This document shows, piece after piece, positions 1-7,840 of a stretch of 64,000 nt of DNA. This DNA comes from an uncultured Ruminococcus sp. (GTDB lineage Bacteria > Bacillota > Clostridia > Oscillospirales > Ruminococcaceae): NCBI GenBank assembly GCA_900543145.1, contig UQPZ01000009.1, forward strand, positions 1 through 64,000, given 5' to 3'. Made by a program: the position numbers and the translations under genes. The notes beneath the pieces were generated by a model. It saw only the letters and a list, made by a program, of their open reading frames with translations, did no database searches and was not told where the DNA came from. Each line of letters starts with the position of its first letter. The stretch's first letter is position 1.

Positions 1-52
1 CTGTGACCCTCTGCTTGTAAGGCAGATGCTCTCCCAGCTGAGCTATGCTCCC
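1..52 (-). tRNA. tRNA-Val (anticodon UAC), cut by the window edge
   Basis: Read on the minus strand, this begins with a GGGAGCA acceptor strand, then TA, a GCTC/GAGC D-stem with AGCTGGGA loop, and an anticodon stem TCTGC/GCAGA closing the loop CTTACAA, which gives anticodon UAC (valine, GUA codons). The sequence ends in the variable loop, so the T-arm and acceptor 3' strand lie outside the window. Identity rests on the anticodon loop and the intact 5' half. Confidence 0.9.
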
Positions 53-246
53 GCACATTGATCGGAAACTCACGTTTCACAACATAAATTATTATACGCT
101 ATTTCTGCTTATTTGTCAAGTCCTTTTTCACTTTTTTTCACTAAAAAATCATTTTCGTCATTTCAAGCTATTTTTCTTAAAGCAAACGGCGGGTCTTTAG
201 GAAAATTACACAATTATAATTGAATATCTAGACCTGAAATGCTAAA

Positions 247-284
247 TAAAAAAATGTGACTGCCGTACTTTTACAGCAGTCACA
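247..284 (-). terminator. Intrinsic terminator of the ilv operon
   Basis: A 9-bp perfect stem (TGTGACTGC at 255-263 with GCAGTCACA at 276-284) is followed on the minus strand by seven U. It lies 16 bp beyond the ilvC stop codon. The rest of 53-300 shows nothing else I can name. Confidence 0.85.
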
Positions 285-299
285 TCTCATATATGAGCT

Positions 300-1316
300 T
301 TAGTTATTAATAAGCTTATCCTCGTCGCTCCAGCTGTAAAGCTTTCTTATCTCAGCGCCGACCTTTTCGGAAGGATGCTCGGAAGCAAGCTTTCTCATTG
401 CCTTGAAGTGAACCTGAGAACCGGCGTCAGACATATCAAGGAGGAAGTCCTTAGCAAAAGTACCGTCCTGAATATCGGAAAGAACCTTCTTCATAGCCTT
501 CTTTGTATCCTCGGTAATGATCTTAGGACCTGTAATATAATCGCCGTACTCAGCAGTATTGGAAATAGAATATCTCATTCCTGCAAAACCTGACTGATAA
601 ATAAGGTCAACAATAAGCTTCATCTCGTGAATGCACTCAAAGTAAGCGTTTCTCGGATCGTAGCCGGCTTCAACAAGAGTTTCAAAGCCTGCCTGCATAA
701 GAGCGCATACTCCGCCGCAGAGAACAGCCTGCTCACCGAAGAGGTCAGTCTCAGTTTCAGTTCTGAATGTCGTTTCCAGAACGCCTGCTCTTGCGCCGCC
801 GATACCTGCCGCATATGCAAGACCGATATCCTGAGCGTTGCCTGTAGCGTCCTGCTCAACAGCAATAAGACAAGGCACACCCTTGCCTGCCTGATACTCA
901 GAACGAACCGTATGACCCGGTCCCTTAGGAGCGATCATTATAACGTTAACGTCCTTAGGCGGAACGATACAGCCGAAATGAATATTGAAGCCGTGAGCAA
1001 AAGCGATCGTCTTGCCCTCAGTAAGATAAGGAGCTATCTCGCTCTTATAAAGCGCAGCCTGCTTCTCATCAGGAATAAGGATCATAATAACGTCGGCAGC
1101 CTTTGCAGCGTCGGCGGTAGTCATAACCTTAAGTCCCTGCTCCTCAGCCTTTTTCCATGACTTTGAACCCTCGTAAAGACCTACGACTACGTCTACTCCG
1201 CTGTCCTTGAGGTTAAGAGCATGAGCGTGTCCCTGTGAGCCGTAACCGATTATTGCTGCTGTTTTACCCTTTAAAAGGTTAAGGTCGCAGTCCTGCTGAT
1301 AAAAAATCTTTGCCAT
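300..1316 (-). CDS. ilvC: Ketol-acid reductoisomerase (class I)
   Basis: Catalyses the Mg-dependent isomeroreduction of 2-acetolactate and 2-aceto-2-hydroxybutyrate, the second common step of valine, leucine and isoleucine synthesis, in the cytoplasm. At 338 residues it matches the short class I form. The N-terminal Rossmann motif GYGSQGHAHALNL (about residues 24-36) and the C-terminal knotted domain with AEYGDY and the acidic Mg-binding helices are visible. The cofactor loop after beta-2 reads LYEGSKSW, with Glu49 where NADPH enzymes usually carry a basic or neutral residue, so NADH use is possible (inference). It is last in ilvB-ilvN-ilvC, 73 bp after ilvN, and ends at a strong terminator. 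Start: ATG with GGAGGAATT upstream. Confidence 0.96.
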   Translation of the reverse strand: MAKIFYQQDCDLNLLKGKTAAIIGYGSQGHAHALNLKDSGVDVVVGLYEGSKSWKKAEEQGLKVMTTADAAKAADVIMILIPDEKQAALYKSEIAPYLTEGKTIAFAHGFNIHFGCIVPPKDVNVIMIAPKGPGHTVRSEYQAGKGVPCLIAVEQDATGNAQDIGLAYAAGIGGARAGVLETTFRTETETDLFGEQAVLCGGVCALMQAGFETLVEAGYDPRNAYFECIHEMKLIVDLIYQSGFAGMRYSISNTAEYGDYITGPKIITEDTKKAMKKVLSDIQDGTFAKDFLLDMSDAGSQVHFKAMRKLASEHPSEKVGAEIRKLYSWSDEDKLINN

Positions 1317-1389
1317 TGTTAATTCCTCCAGTATTTAAATATGTAATACCTAATATATTTTATGTAGCCCTCCGGCTATATAATCGAAA

Positions 1390-1887
1390 TTATTTCTTTG
1401 CGGCGATAACCTCCGCACCCTTCTGGATCGCTATCGTTCCCGTTCTTACCATTTCAAGTATATTATATGGAGCGATTATTTCCTCAAACCGCTTTAGGTG
1501 AGCATATGTATCACAAAGCTCAAGCGTCATTGTCGTCAGGGCAATATCCATTACCTTAGCCCCTGTTATTTCAGCGATAGTCATAATTTCACTGCGCTTT
1601 TCCGCGGTACAGGCAATCTTAACTATCATAAGCTCTCTTGCAAGGCATTCATCTTTTGAAAGGGTCTTGACCTTTATTACCTCAATAAGCTTGTTTAACT
1701 GCTTTTCGATCTGCTCGACAGTATGCTCGTTTCCGTCGGCAATGATAGTTATACGGGAAATTGCAGGATCCTGAGTAGGCCCTACAGCCAGACTTTCAAT
1801 ATTAAAACCTCTCCTTGAAAACAAGCCTGAAATCCTTGAAAGCACTCCGCTGTGATTTTCCACTAAAACAGATATTGTATGCTTCAT
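1390..1887 (-). CDS. ilvN: Acetolactate synthase small (regulatory) subunit
   Basis: Regulatory subunit that activates the IlvB catalytic subunit and gives valine feedback control. The 165-residue protein starts with an ACT domain (KHTISVLVENHSGVLSRISG) and continues into the C-terminal domain typical of IlvN/IlvH (AEITGAKVMDIA). The open frame extends 10 codons further upstream, but the ATG at 1887 is chosen because GGAGGG sits 9 nt before it and the family begins at this residue. It lies between ilvB and ilvC on the same strand, 113 bp after ilvB. Confidence 0.93.
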   Translation of the reverse strand: MKHTISVLVENHSGVLSRISGLFSRRGFNIESLAVGPTQDPAISRITIIADGNEHTVEQIEKQLNKLIEVIKVKTLSKDECLARELMIVKIACTAEKRSEIMTIAEITGAKVMDIALTTMTLELCDTYAHLKRFEEIIAPYNILEMVRTGTIAIQKGAEVIAAKK

Positions 1888-2000
1888 ATCCTTATACCCT
1901 CCACTTATCTTCCGCAATTTATAAGTATATCACTTTATTATTAATTTATTTTTAATTTTTCCTGCATCTAAAATTAAAGATACATCAAAATGCAGGATGA

Positions 2001-3626
2001 TCAGAGCGTAGCTGCATTTTCGTCAACCCTAACCTCGACAAGACAAAGCTTATCCGTTTCGCTTAAAAGCCTTATCGCTTCGTCTTCAGAGCTTTCATCG
2101 GTGACCCTCAAAGCCTGTATTCCATAGGCTTCCGCCAATTTTATAAAGTCCGGAGAGCCGTCCAGAAATACCGCCGTTTCTCTTCCTTTATATCCGTTTG
2201 TCTGCAACTCTCTTACCATTCCAAGCCGGTTGTTTGACATTACTACAAGCTTGACCTTCACTCCGTGCTGAACTGCAGTAGCAAGCTCCATAAATTCCAT
2301 CTGGAAAGCTCCGTCGCCGCATACAGCCATAACAGGTCTGTCGGGATCTGCCATTTTCGCTCCGATAGCAGCCGGAACCGAGTAGCCCATAGTTCCCATA
2401 CCGCCTGAAGTAAGAAACCTTCCGCCCTCTTTGATATGGTAGCCGGTAGCCGTCCAGATCTGATTCTGACCGACATCTGCGACAACAACGGTTTCGCCAG
2501 GCATTTTCGCTGAAAGCTTCGCCATAAACTCTCTCGGATTGACTGTTTCCTTACAGGGTTTCTCAAAATTTCTAGGCTTTTTCAGTGAAGCAAGCCGCTC
2601 CAGCCATGCGTTATGCTCCATAGGCTCAGCCATATCCAGCATTTGCGAAAGCACCGCCTTAGCGTCGCCTACAAGGGGATAATCTGCGTTTATATTCTTT
2701 CCAATCTCAGCCGGGTCGATATCTATATGTAATATCTTTGTAGTCTTAGCAAGCGCCAGAGGAGTTTTTACCGCCCTGTCACCGACCCTTGCCCCAACAA
2801 GAAACAATACGTCGCACTCGTTAACCGCAGTGTTAGCCGATTTTACACCGTGCATACCAAGCATACCGAAAAACAGCGGGTTATCATCGGAGAATACCGA
2901 TATTCCCATCATCGTAGTAATTACAGGAATCTGTAATACCTCCGCAAGCCTTGTAATTTCTTCCTGCGCATGAGAAGCAAATATTCCTCCGCCGATACAG
3001 ATAAGCGGCTTCTCAGCTTCCTTCAGCGCAGACAGAACCCTTTTTATCTGTAGATAATTGCCCTTGGTCGTAGGCTTATAGCTCCTTATATCCACACTTT
3101 CGGGATACTCAAAATCAATTTCAGCCTTCTGCACGTCCATCGGAACATCTATAAGCACAGGCCCTGGACGTCCCGTGCCGGCAATATAAAAGGCTTCCTT
3201 AAAAACCTGAGGCAGATCGTCGGCATTTTTCAGCAGATAGCTGTGCTTAACGAACGGTTCAGCCGCTCCGGTAATATCCGCTTCCTGAAAAACATCGCTG
3301 CCTATCTGATCTGTATTGACCTGTCCGGTAATACATACGATCGGTATAGAATCGGCATAAGCGGTAGCTATCGCAGTAATAAGATTCGTAGCTCCCGGCC
3401 CGGATGTAGCGATACAAACCGCAGGTCTGCCTGAAATTCTTGCAAAGCCGTTAGCGGCGTGACCTCCGTTAGCCTCATGACGGACGAGAACGTGTTTTAT
3501 GTCGTCCTCTGCGTCCAGCAGTGCGTCGTAAAACGGGCATATAGCCGCACCCGGATAGCCATAGACGACCTTTATATTCTCCGCCTTTAAACATTCAACC
3601 ATTGCCTGAGCAGCTTTCATCTTCAT
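2001..3626 (-). CDS. ilvB: Acetolactate synthase large (catalytic) subunit
   Basis: Thiamine-diphosphate enzyme that condenses two pyruvates to acetolactate, or pyruvate with 2-oxobutyrate, the entry step of branched-chain amino acid synthesis. Visible: the N-terminal pyrimidine-binding domain with the catalytic Glu in the GYPGAA...VRHEANGGHAANG region, the central FAD-domain fold, and the C-terminal ThDP motif GDGAFQMEFMELATA ending in NN. Length 541 is at the short end of the family but no domain is missing. First gene of ilvBNC; a consensus promoter lies 59 bp upstream of the start and GGAGG is 9 nt before the ATG. Confidence 0.96.
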   Translation of the reverse strand: MKMKAAQAMVECLKAENIKVVYGYPGAAICPFYDALLDAEDDIKHVLVRHEANGGHAANGFARISGRPAVCIATSGPGATNLITAIATAYADSIPIVCITGQVNTDQIGSDVFQEADITGAAEPFVKHSYLLKNADDLPQVFKEAFYIAGTGRPGPVLIDVPMDVQKAEIDFEYPESVDIRSYKPTTKGNYLQIKRVLSALKEAEKPLICIGGGIFASHAQEEITRLAEVLQIPVITTMMGISVFSDDNPLFFGMLGMHGVKSANTAVNECDVLFLVGARVGDRAVKTPLALAKTTKILHIDIDPAEIGKNINADYPLVGDAKAVLSQMLDMAEPMEHNAWLERLASLKKPRNFEKPCKETVNPREFMAKLSAKMPGETVVVADVGQNQIWTATGYHIKEGGRFLTSGGMGTMGYSVPAAIGAKMADPDRPVMAVCGDGAFQMEFMELATAVQHGVKVKLVVMSNNRLGMVRELQTNGYKGRETAVFLDGSPDFIKLAEAYGIQALRVTDESSEDEAIRLLSETDKLCLVEVRVDENAATL

Positions 3627-3684
3627 AAAAGATCGCCTCCGTAATAAAATTTTCTCAGACGCTTAATACGTCTGAAATTAATTA

Positions 3685-3713
3685 ATTATACCACAAAACC
3701 CCTTTAAAGTCAA
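3685..3713 (-). promoter_or_regulatory. Sigma-A promoter of ilvBNC
   Basis: On the minus strand TTGACT, 17 bp, TATAAT. A small hairpin (CAGACG/CGTCTG, 3655-3675) follows in the short leader; there is no T-box or long attenuator leader in front of ilvB. Confidence 0.8.
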
Positions 3714-3799
3714 TAGGGTTTGAGCAGTCTTTCACATTAAGTCAAGAATCTGCTCATTGATCATAGTTATCAGTATCCTAAAAGCATTTCTATTAATAA

Positions 3800-3836
3800 A
3801 TTAAAACCGGAAAAAGCCTTTCCGCCTTTTCCGGTC
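3800..3836 (-). terminator. Terminator of the rplKA unit
   Basis: A 9-bp perfect stem ACCGGAAAA/TTTTCCGGT (3806-3814 with 3827-3835) followed on the minus strand by a short U tract, about 75 bp beyond the rplA stop. Confidence 0.75.
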
Positions 3837-3908
3837 TAATTAAATATCTTGATAAAACTATTCCGAAATTCAGAATAATACCGCGCTAACGCAGCGTTAC
3901 TGCTGAAC

Positions 3909-4604
3909 TCAGCTTCCGTACTTGGAAGTATTGATCTTGATACCAACGCCCATTGTCGAAGCGACAACAACGCTCTTGAGATACTGACCCTTTGCAGCTG
4001 CCGGCTTAGCCTTTACAACAGCGTCCATAAGGGTATTGAAGTTTTCCTCAAGCTTTTCAGCTCCGAAAGAAGCCTTGCCGATAGGACAGTGGATAATATT
4101 TGTCTTGTCAAGACGGTACTCAATCTTACCAGCCTTAGCGTCTGTTACAGCCTTAGCAACGTCAGGAGTTACAGTACCCGCCTTAGGGTTAGGCATAAGT
4201 CCGCGGGGTCCGAGGATCTTACCAAGACGTCCTACAACGCCCATCATATCAGGCGAAGCAACTACAACGTCAAAATCCATCCAGTTTTCCTTTGTGATCT
4301 TCTCTACAAGATCCATACCGCCGACATACTCAGCGCCTGCAGCCTTAGCTGCCTCATATTTATCTTCCTTACAGAATACGCATACCTTGATAGACTTACC
4401 TGTTCCGTTAGGAAGCACTACAGCTCCTCTTACCTGCTGGTCAGCGTGACGGGAGTCAACACCCAGACGGATATGAGCTTCGATCGTTTCATCAAATTTA
4501 GCCTTTGCACCCTTAGCTGCCAGATCAAGAGCTTCAGGAGCGTCATAAAGCTTAGCCTTGTCAACAGCCTTTGCGCTGTCAGCATACTTTTTGCCGTGTT
4601 TCAT
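3909..4604 (-). CDS. rplA: 50S ribosomal protein L1
   Basis: Binds 23S rRNA at the L1 stalk and helps deacylated tRNA leave the E site; in many bacteria it also represses its own operon. The 231-residue protein has the usual length and the signature region GKILGPRGLMPNPKAGTV, followed by the C-terminal YLKSVVVASTMGVGIKI block. It follows rplK by 124 bp, a spacer containing two hairpins (4632-4656 and 4686-4711) that could be an L1-responsive site. Start ATG with AAGGAGG 9 nt upstream. A terminator follows, so rplJ-rplL are not part of this unit. Confidence 0.97.
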   Translation of the reverse strand: MKHGKKYADSAKAVDKAKLYDAPEALDLAAKGAKAKFDETIEAHIRLGVDSRHADQQVRGAVVLPNGTGKSIKVCVFCKEDKYEAAKAAGAEYVGGMDLVEKITKENWMDFDVVVASPDMMGVVGRLGKILGPRGLMPNPKAGTVTPDVAKAVTDAKAGKIEYRLDKTNIIHCPIGKASFGAEKLEENFNTLMDAVVKAKPAAAKGQYLKSVVVASTMGVGIKINTSKYGS

Positions 4605-4728
4605 TAATTATTTCCTCCTTATAAGTGGTAATACCGATACCCATATAGCATATCGGCTAGCGGAAAATTCCTCCCACCATTTTGCCGTAAACTTACTTAT
4701 ATACGGTTTACGATCAGGTTACAGATTA

Positions 4729-5154
4729 TCAGTCCTCTACAACGATACCCATTGAACGGCAGGTACCTGCGATCATGCTCATCGCAGACTCAATACTTGC
4801 AGCATTCAGGTCGGGCATTTTCTGCTCGGCGATCTTCTGTACCTGCTCCTTTGTAATCGTAGCAACCTTTGTCTTGTTAGGCGTACCTGAACCCGACTCG
4901 ATCTTGCAGGCCTTCTTGATAAGAACAGCCGCCGGAGGAGTCTTAGTAATAAACGTAAACGATCTGTCGGCATATACAGTGATTACAACAGGAATGATAA
5001 GACCGATATCGTTCTTTGTTCTCTCATTGAAATCCTTTGTGAATGCCATGATGTTAACACCGTGCTGTCCCAGTGCAGGACCTACCGGTGGTGCAGGAGT
5101 CGCCTTTCCTGCCGGAATCTGCAGCTTAATATAGCCTACTACCTTTTGTGCCAT
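4729..5154 (-). CDS. rplK: 50S ribosomal protein L11
   Basis: Forms the GTPase-associated centre of the large subunit with 23S rRNA. The 141-residue length is exactly typical. N-terminal domain with the Pro-rich GKATPAPPVGPALGQHGVNIMAF segment; C-terminal RNA-binding domain ends in MSMIAGTCRSMGIVVED. The frame is open 24 codons upstream, but the ATG at 5154 carries GGAGGT 8 nt upstream and is the family start. It lies between nusG and rplA; the 171-bp gap to nusG holds a small GACGGA/TCCGTC hairpin near the nusG stop. Confidence 0.97.
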   Translation of the reverse strand: MAQKVVGYIKLQIPAGKATPAPPVGPALGQHGVNIMAFTKDFNERTKNDIGLIIPVVITVYADRSFTFITKTPPAAVLIKKACKIESGSGTPNKTKVATITKEQVQKIAEQKMPDLNAASIESAMSMIAGTCRSMGIVVED

Positions 5155-5325
5155 CTTTCGCACCTCCATAATTTGTGGTAAGGCGAGCGCCGGAACGCTC
5201 TCCCACTTTTTGAAGCAAGATGTCAACAGACAAACCGCATTGATTCCAGCGGAATGTCTTGTATATCAACTTTCGCTTCTTATAAACGTATGAATTTTAA
5301 AGACGGAGCCTTATCCGTCCTTGCC

Positions 5326-5856
5326 TTAATCCTCGGACTTGATCTGAGATATAGGCAGGTTTACAGGAGTTTCTCTTCCGAACATAGATACTATAACGTC
5401 AACAGTCTGCGACTCTATATCAATATTCTGAACAGTTCCGGTAAAGCCCTCAAACGAACCGCCGGTAACTACCACAAGATCTCCGATCTTATAGTTGACC
5501 TCAACGGTCTTTTTCCTCTCGGCTTCTACTCCGAGAGCGGCAACCTCTTTGTCAGTAAGAGGAACAGGCTTTGACGCGGGACCGACAAATCCCGTAACTC
5601 CCCTTGTGTTTCTTACAATGTACCATGAATCGTCGTTCATAACCATTTTTACAAGAACGTAGCTGGGGAAAAGCTTTCTTTCAGCTTCGACCTCCTTGTT
5701 ATCCTTTACCTCGGAAACAAGCTCCGTCGGGATCTTTACCTCCGGAATGAGCTCCTGAAGCTTTCGGTTTTCCACAACTTTCTCAATATTCTGTTTAACC
5801 TTGTTCTCATAACCGGAATATGTGTGGACAACATACCACTTTGCTTCTTCAGACAT
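5326..5856 (-). CDS. nusG: Transcription termination/antitermination factor NusG
   Basis: RNA polymerase-associated elongation factor that links transcription to Rho, ribosomes and pausing. The 176-residue protein has the NGN domain (AKWYVVHTYSGYENKVKQNIEK at the start) and a C-terminal KOW domain (KIGDLVVVTGGSFEGFTGTV). The order secE-nusG-rplK-rplA is the classic bacterial arrangement. Start ATG with GGAGGT 8 nt upstream. Confidence 0.97.
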   Translation of the reverse strand: MSEEAKWYVVHTYSGYENKVKQNIEKVVENRKLQELIPEVKIPTELVSEVKDNKEVEAERKLFPSYVLVKMVMNDDSWYIVRNTRGVTGFVGPASKPVPLTDKEVAALGVEAERKKTVEVNYKIGDLVVVTGGSFEGFTGTVQNIDIESQTVDVIVSMFGRETPVNLPISQIKSED

Positions 5857-5918
5857 GATCTAAACCTCCGTAATATTGCAAGCTGTAAAAACCGTGCATT
5901 TACCGAACCGCCCGTTTG

Positions 5919-6179
5919 TTAAGACCCTAAATTCAGCAGAGCCTTGATCGCAGCGCCCAGTCCGGTGTCGATACCGAACAGAAATAAAGCCATAACCACC
6001 ATTACGGAAAGAACTATTCCCGTATTGTTTATAACCTGCTTCCTGCTTGGCCATACGACCTTTTTAAGTTCTGATTTCAGATCCCTGAAATACTTCTTAA
6101 CGCCGCCTTTTTTAGTCTTTTCCGACTTAGCGGACGCCTTTGACTTTGCAGTCTTGGAGTCAGCCTCTTTTTTAGCCAT
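5919..6179 (-). CDS. secE: Preprotein translocase subunit SecE
   Basis: Small essential clamp of the SecYEG protein-export channel in the cytoplasmic membrane. Eighty-six residues: a Lys/Ser-rich cytoplasmic N-terminus, the conserved KYFRDLKSELKKVVWPSRKQ amphipathic helix (about 30-48), then a single membrane span (NTGIVLSVMVVMALFLFGID). Start ATG with GGGAGGG upstream. Between rpmG (17 bp away) and nusG (62 bp). Confidence 0.95.
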   Translation of the reverse strand: MAKKEADSKTAKSKASAKSEKTKKGGVKKYFRDLKSELKKVVWPSRKQVINNTGIVLSVMVVMALFLFGIDTGLGAAIKALLNLGS

Positions 6180-6196
6180 AATAAAGCCCTCCCGAC

Positions 6197-6346
6197 TTAC
6201 TTGGTCTCTTTGTGAAGAGTGTGCTTCTTACAGAACTTGCAGTACTTATTCATCTCAAGTCTGTCAGGGTCATTCTTCTTGTTCTTCTTCGTGTTGTAGT
6301 TTCTCTGCTTGCATTCAGTACAAGCGAGCGTGATCTTAACTCTCAT
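6197..6346 (-). CDS. rpmG: 50S ribosomal protein L33 (zinc-binding type)
   Basis: Large-subunit ribosomal protein. The 49-residue protein begins MRVKITLACTEC and carries two CxxC pairs (CTEC, CKFC), which marks the zinc-containing form. The frame is open a further 35 codons upstream, but GGAGGTGC lies just upstream of the ATG at 6346 and that gives the family length. First gene of rpmG-secE-nusG-rplK-rplA, behind a consensus promoter and a 190-nt structured leader. Confidence 0.96.
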   Translation of the reverse strand: MRVKITLACTECKQRNYNTKKNKKNDPDRLEMNKYCKFCKKHTLHKETK

Positions 6347-6371
6347 TTTTCGGCACCTCCTGACGAAATTT

Positions 6372-6397
6372 GCATTCTGCAAGAACGGGCAGAATGC
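6372..6397 (-). promoter_or_regulatory. Leader hairpin before rpmG
   Basis: A perfect 9-bp stem (GCATTCTGC/GCAGAATGC) with an 8-nt loop ends 13 nt before the rpmG Shine-Dalgarno. It is not followed by a U tract, so it is not a terminator; a translational or mRNA-stability role is possible. Confidence 0.5.
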
Positions 6398-6543
6398 GTC
6401 TGCCTCCCTCAAGCGCATATACGCAGATGTAAAAAACCTACGAGTCTGCACAGCTATGAGGTAACTTATGTTTTAAGCCGTATCCTCGGCGTCTGTAACG
6501 CTTTAAATACGCAAAAAAATAGACCTCATAAAGAGGTACAATT

Positions 6544-6572
6544 ATTATATCATATTAAAGTTTGCTTGTCAA
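6544..6572 (-). promoter_or_regulatory. Sigma-A promoter of rpmG-secE-nusG-rplKA
   Basis: On the minus strand TTGACA, 17 bp, TATAAT: a perfect consensus. The -35 hexamer overlaps the stop codon of the upstream VanZ-like gene. A weak 5-bp hairpin followed by U7 (6514-6537) sits right at the predicted transcription start and may end read-through from that gene. Confidence 0.85.
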
Positions 6573-7123
6573 GCCGTTTTATTAACTTTCTGTAAATTTT
6601 CCCTGCGATTGATTCTGATATATATACAGCATGATAAGACAGAGCCTGCAAATGCCCCCAGAGAATTAGCTGCAAGATCGTCAAGCTGAAACTCCCCCAG
6701 ACGCAGGAACAGCTGAGTAAGCTCTATAAAAACAGACAAACCTGCTCCGCACAAGGCTGAAATAATAAACCTCTTCCGTGTCTTAAGCAGCAGAGGAAGC
6801 AGAAGTCCTACAGGAACAAGCATAAGAAAATTCAACGCAAGTTCGCATAAGGCATAGGAGTTCCCGTCTGTAAATCCGACTTTCAGCTGATAAAATATTC
6901 TTAGGTCATACCTATAGTCCTCCGCCTGCTCCCTCATCAGTAGAGTAGTTACCAGAACATTGAACGTCCAGATATAAAGCGCCGCTCCAGCAGCGTACTG
7001 AAATCGCCTGAGCTTCAGCCGTCTGAACAAAATCAGCAGAAAGACCGCCCCTGCCGCAAAGAAAACGGCGTCCGCCGCCGACCATAACGGCATACGTCTT
7101 TTTAAAACCTGCAATAATATCAT
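6569..7123 (-). CDS. VanZ-like family membrane protein
   Basis: Integral membrane protein of the VanZ family, named after the low-level teicoplanin resistance protein; molecular function is unknown for most members. The 184-residue form shows about five hydrophobic segments and the family hallmarks: an Asn-rich NFLMLVPVGLLLPLL turn, an Arg/Lys-rich loop, and the ELTQLF...RLGEFQLDDLAANSLGAFAG block. The frame can be extended to a TTG at 7162, but a TATAAT at 7172-7177 puts the predicted transcript start within a few bases of that codon, so the ATG at 7123 with GGGA upstream is preferred. Monocistronic; 3' end overlaps the rpmG promoter. Confidence 0.75.
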   Translation of the reverse strand: MILLQVLKRRMPLWSAADAVFFAAGAVFLLILFRRLKLRRFQYAAGAALYIWTFNVLVTTLLMREQAEDYRYDLRIFYQLKVGFTDGNSYALCELALNFLMLVPVGLLLPLLLKTRKRFIISALCGAGLSVFIELTQLFLRLGEFQLDDLAANSLGAFAGSVLSCCIYIRINRRENLQKVNKTA

Positions 7124-7263
7124 TTTGTTTCCCTTTTCATATCGGACGTATTTTTCTTCCAACTGAAATTAATTATACACATTTTTCCTTTTTGTCAACA
7201 GAAGAGCCGGACATATTTAAAATTTATCGGATCATAAAAATCAATTTATTTTTCTGTCTTTTA

Positions 7264-7312
7264 CTTGCCGTACGCTAAGACAAAGACGATACAAACTCAT
7301 TTGTCCGGCAAG
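7264..7312. repeat. Imperfect inverted repeat between divergent genes
   Basis: Outer arms CTTGCCG/CGGCAAG and inner arms GACAAA/TTTGTC can fold into one interrupted hairpin. No U tract follows on either strand, so it is not a standard terminator. It lies between the VanZ-like gene and the DUF3783 gene; role unknown. Confidence 0.5.
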
Positions 7313-7379
7313 CAGTAACAAAATCTGTTCAAACAGTAAATATAGAAATCAGATTTCCGTGGGATTTAATGAAACAAGG

Positions 7380-7408
7380 TTGCATAAACCTCTTAAAAGT
7401 AGTATAAT
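7380..7408 (+). promoter_or_regulatory. Promoter of the DUF3783-DMT unit
   Basis: TTGCAT, 17 bp, TATAAT, ending 33 bp before the ATG at 7442. Confidence 0.75.
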
Positions 7409-7441
7409 ACTAAAAGTAATCACAAATAAAGGAATGATAAA

Positions 7442-7840
7442 ATGAGATCCAGAATTGTTTCGGCAAAGCCTTTAGTGCTTAGCCTTAATCTTACAGAGGA
7501 AAAACAGGCGGGACTTGAAGCGCTTTGCCTGAGTGAAGGGATCGAACACCGTTCTCTTACGCTATCGCAGGCTCAGGAGCAGATCGGCTTTTTATGCGGT
7601 TTCCCCAGCTTCAGGTCACTTAACAAGGTCTGCGAAGCTCCGCCGTCCGAAGAATGCGTAATATTCAGCGGTATCGACCGCCGACGTCTTGACAGCCTTG
7701 TAAAAGCCATGAGAAGAGAAAATATAAGCGTAGCGCTTAAAGCGGTATGCACTCCTTCAAACCAGTCATGGACTTTGTGCGCTTTGATAAAAGAGCTTGA
7801 AAAAGAACATAAAGCCCTGAACGGAGGCACTGTAAATTGA
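7442..7840 (+). CDS. DUF3783 domain-containing protein
   Basis: Small cytoplasmic protein of unknown function. The 132 residues have no membrane segment or signal peptide. The central to C-terminal part (VIFSGIDRRRLDSLVKAMRRENISVALKAVCTPSNQSW) matches my memory of the DUF3783 pattern, in which a conserved 'F/S-G' strand and a terminal 'T..N..W' segment recur. Start ATG with AAAGGA 8 nt upstream. Its stop codon overlaps the start of the transporter gene behind it (TTGA), and the next gene's GGAGG lies inside this gene, so the two are translationally coupled. Confidence 0.7.
   Translation: MRSRIVSAKPLVLSLNLTEEKQAGLEALCLSEGIEHRSLTLSQAQEQIGFLCGFPSFRSLNKVCEAPPSEECVIFSGIDRRRLDSLVKAMRRENISVALKAVCTPSNQSWTLCALIKELEKEHKALNGGTVN

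Noticed and set aside
627..1160. 177-codon frame on the plus strand opposite ilvC
   Set aside because: Opposite strand of a well-supported gene; no ribosome-binding site and no recognisable protein family.
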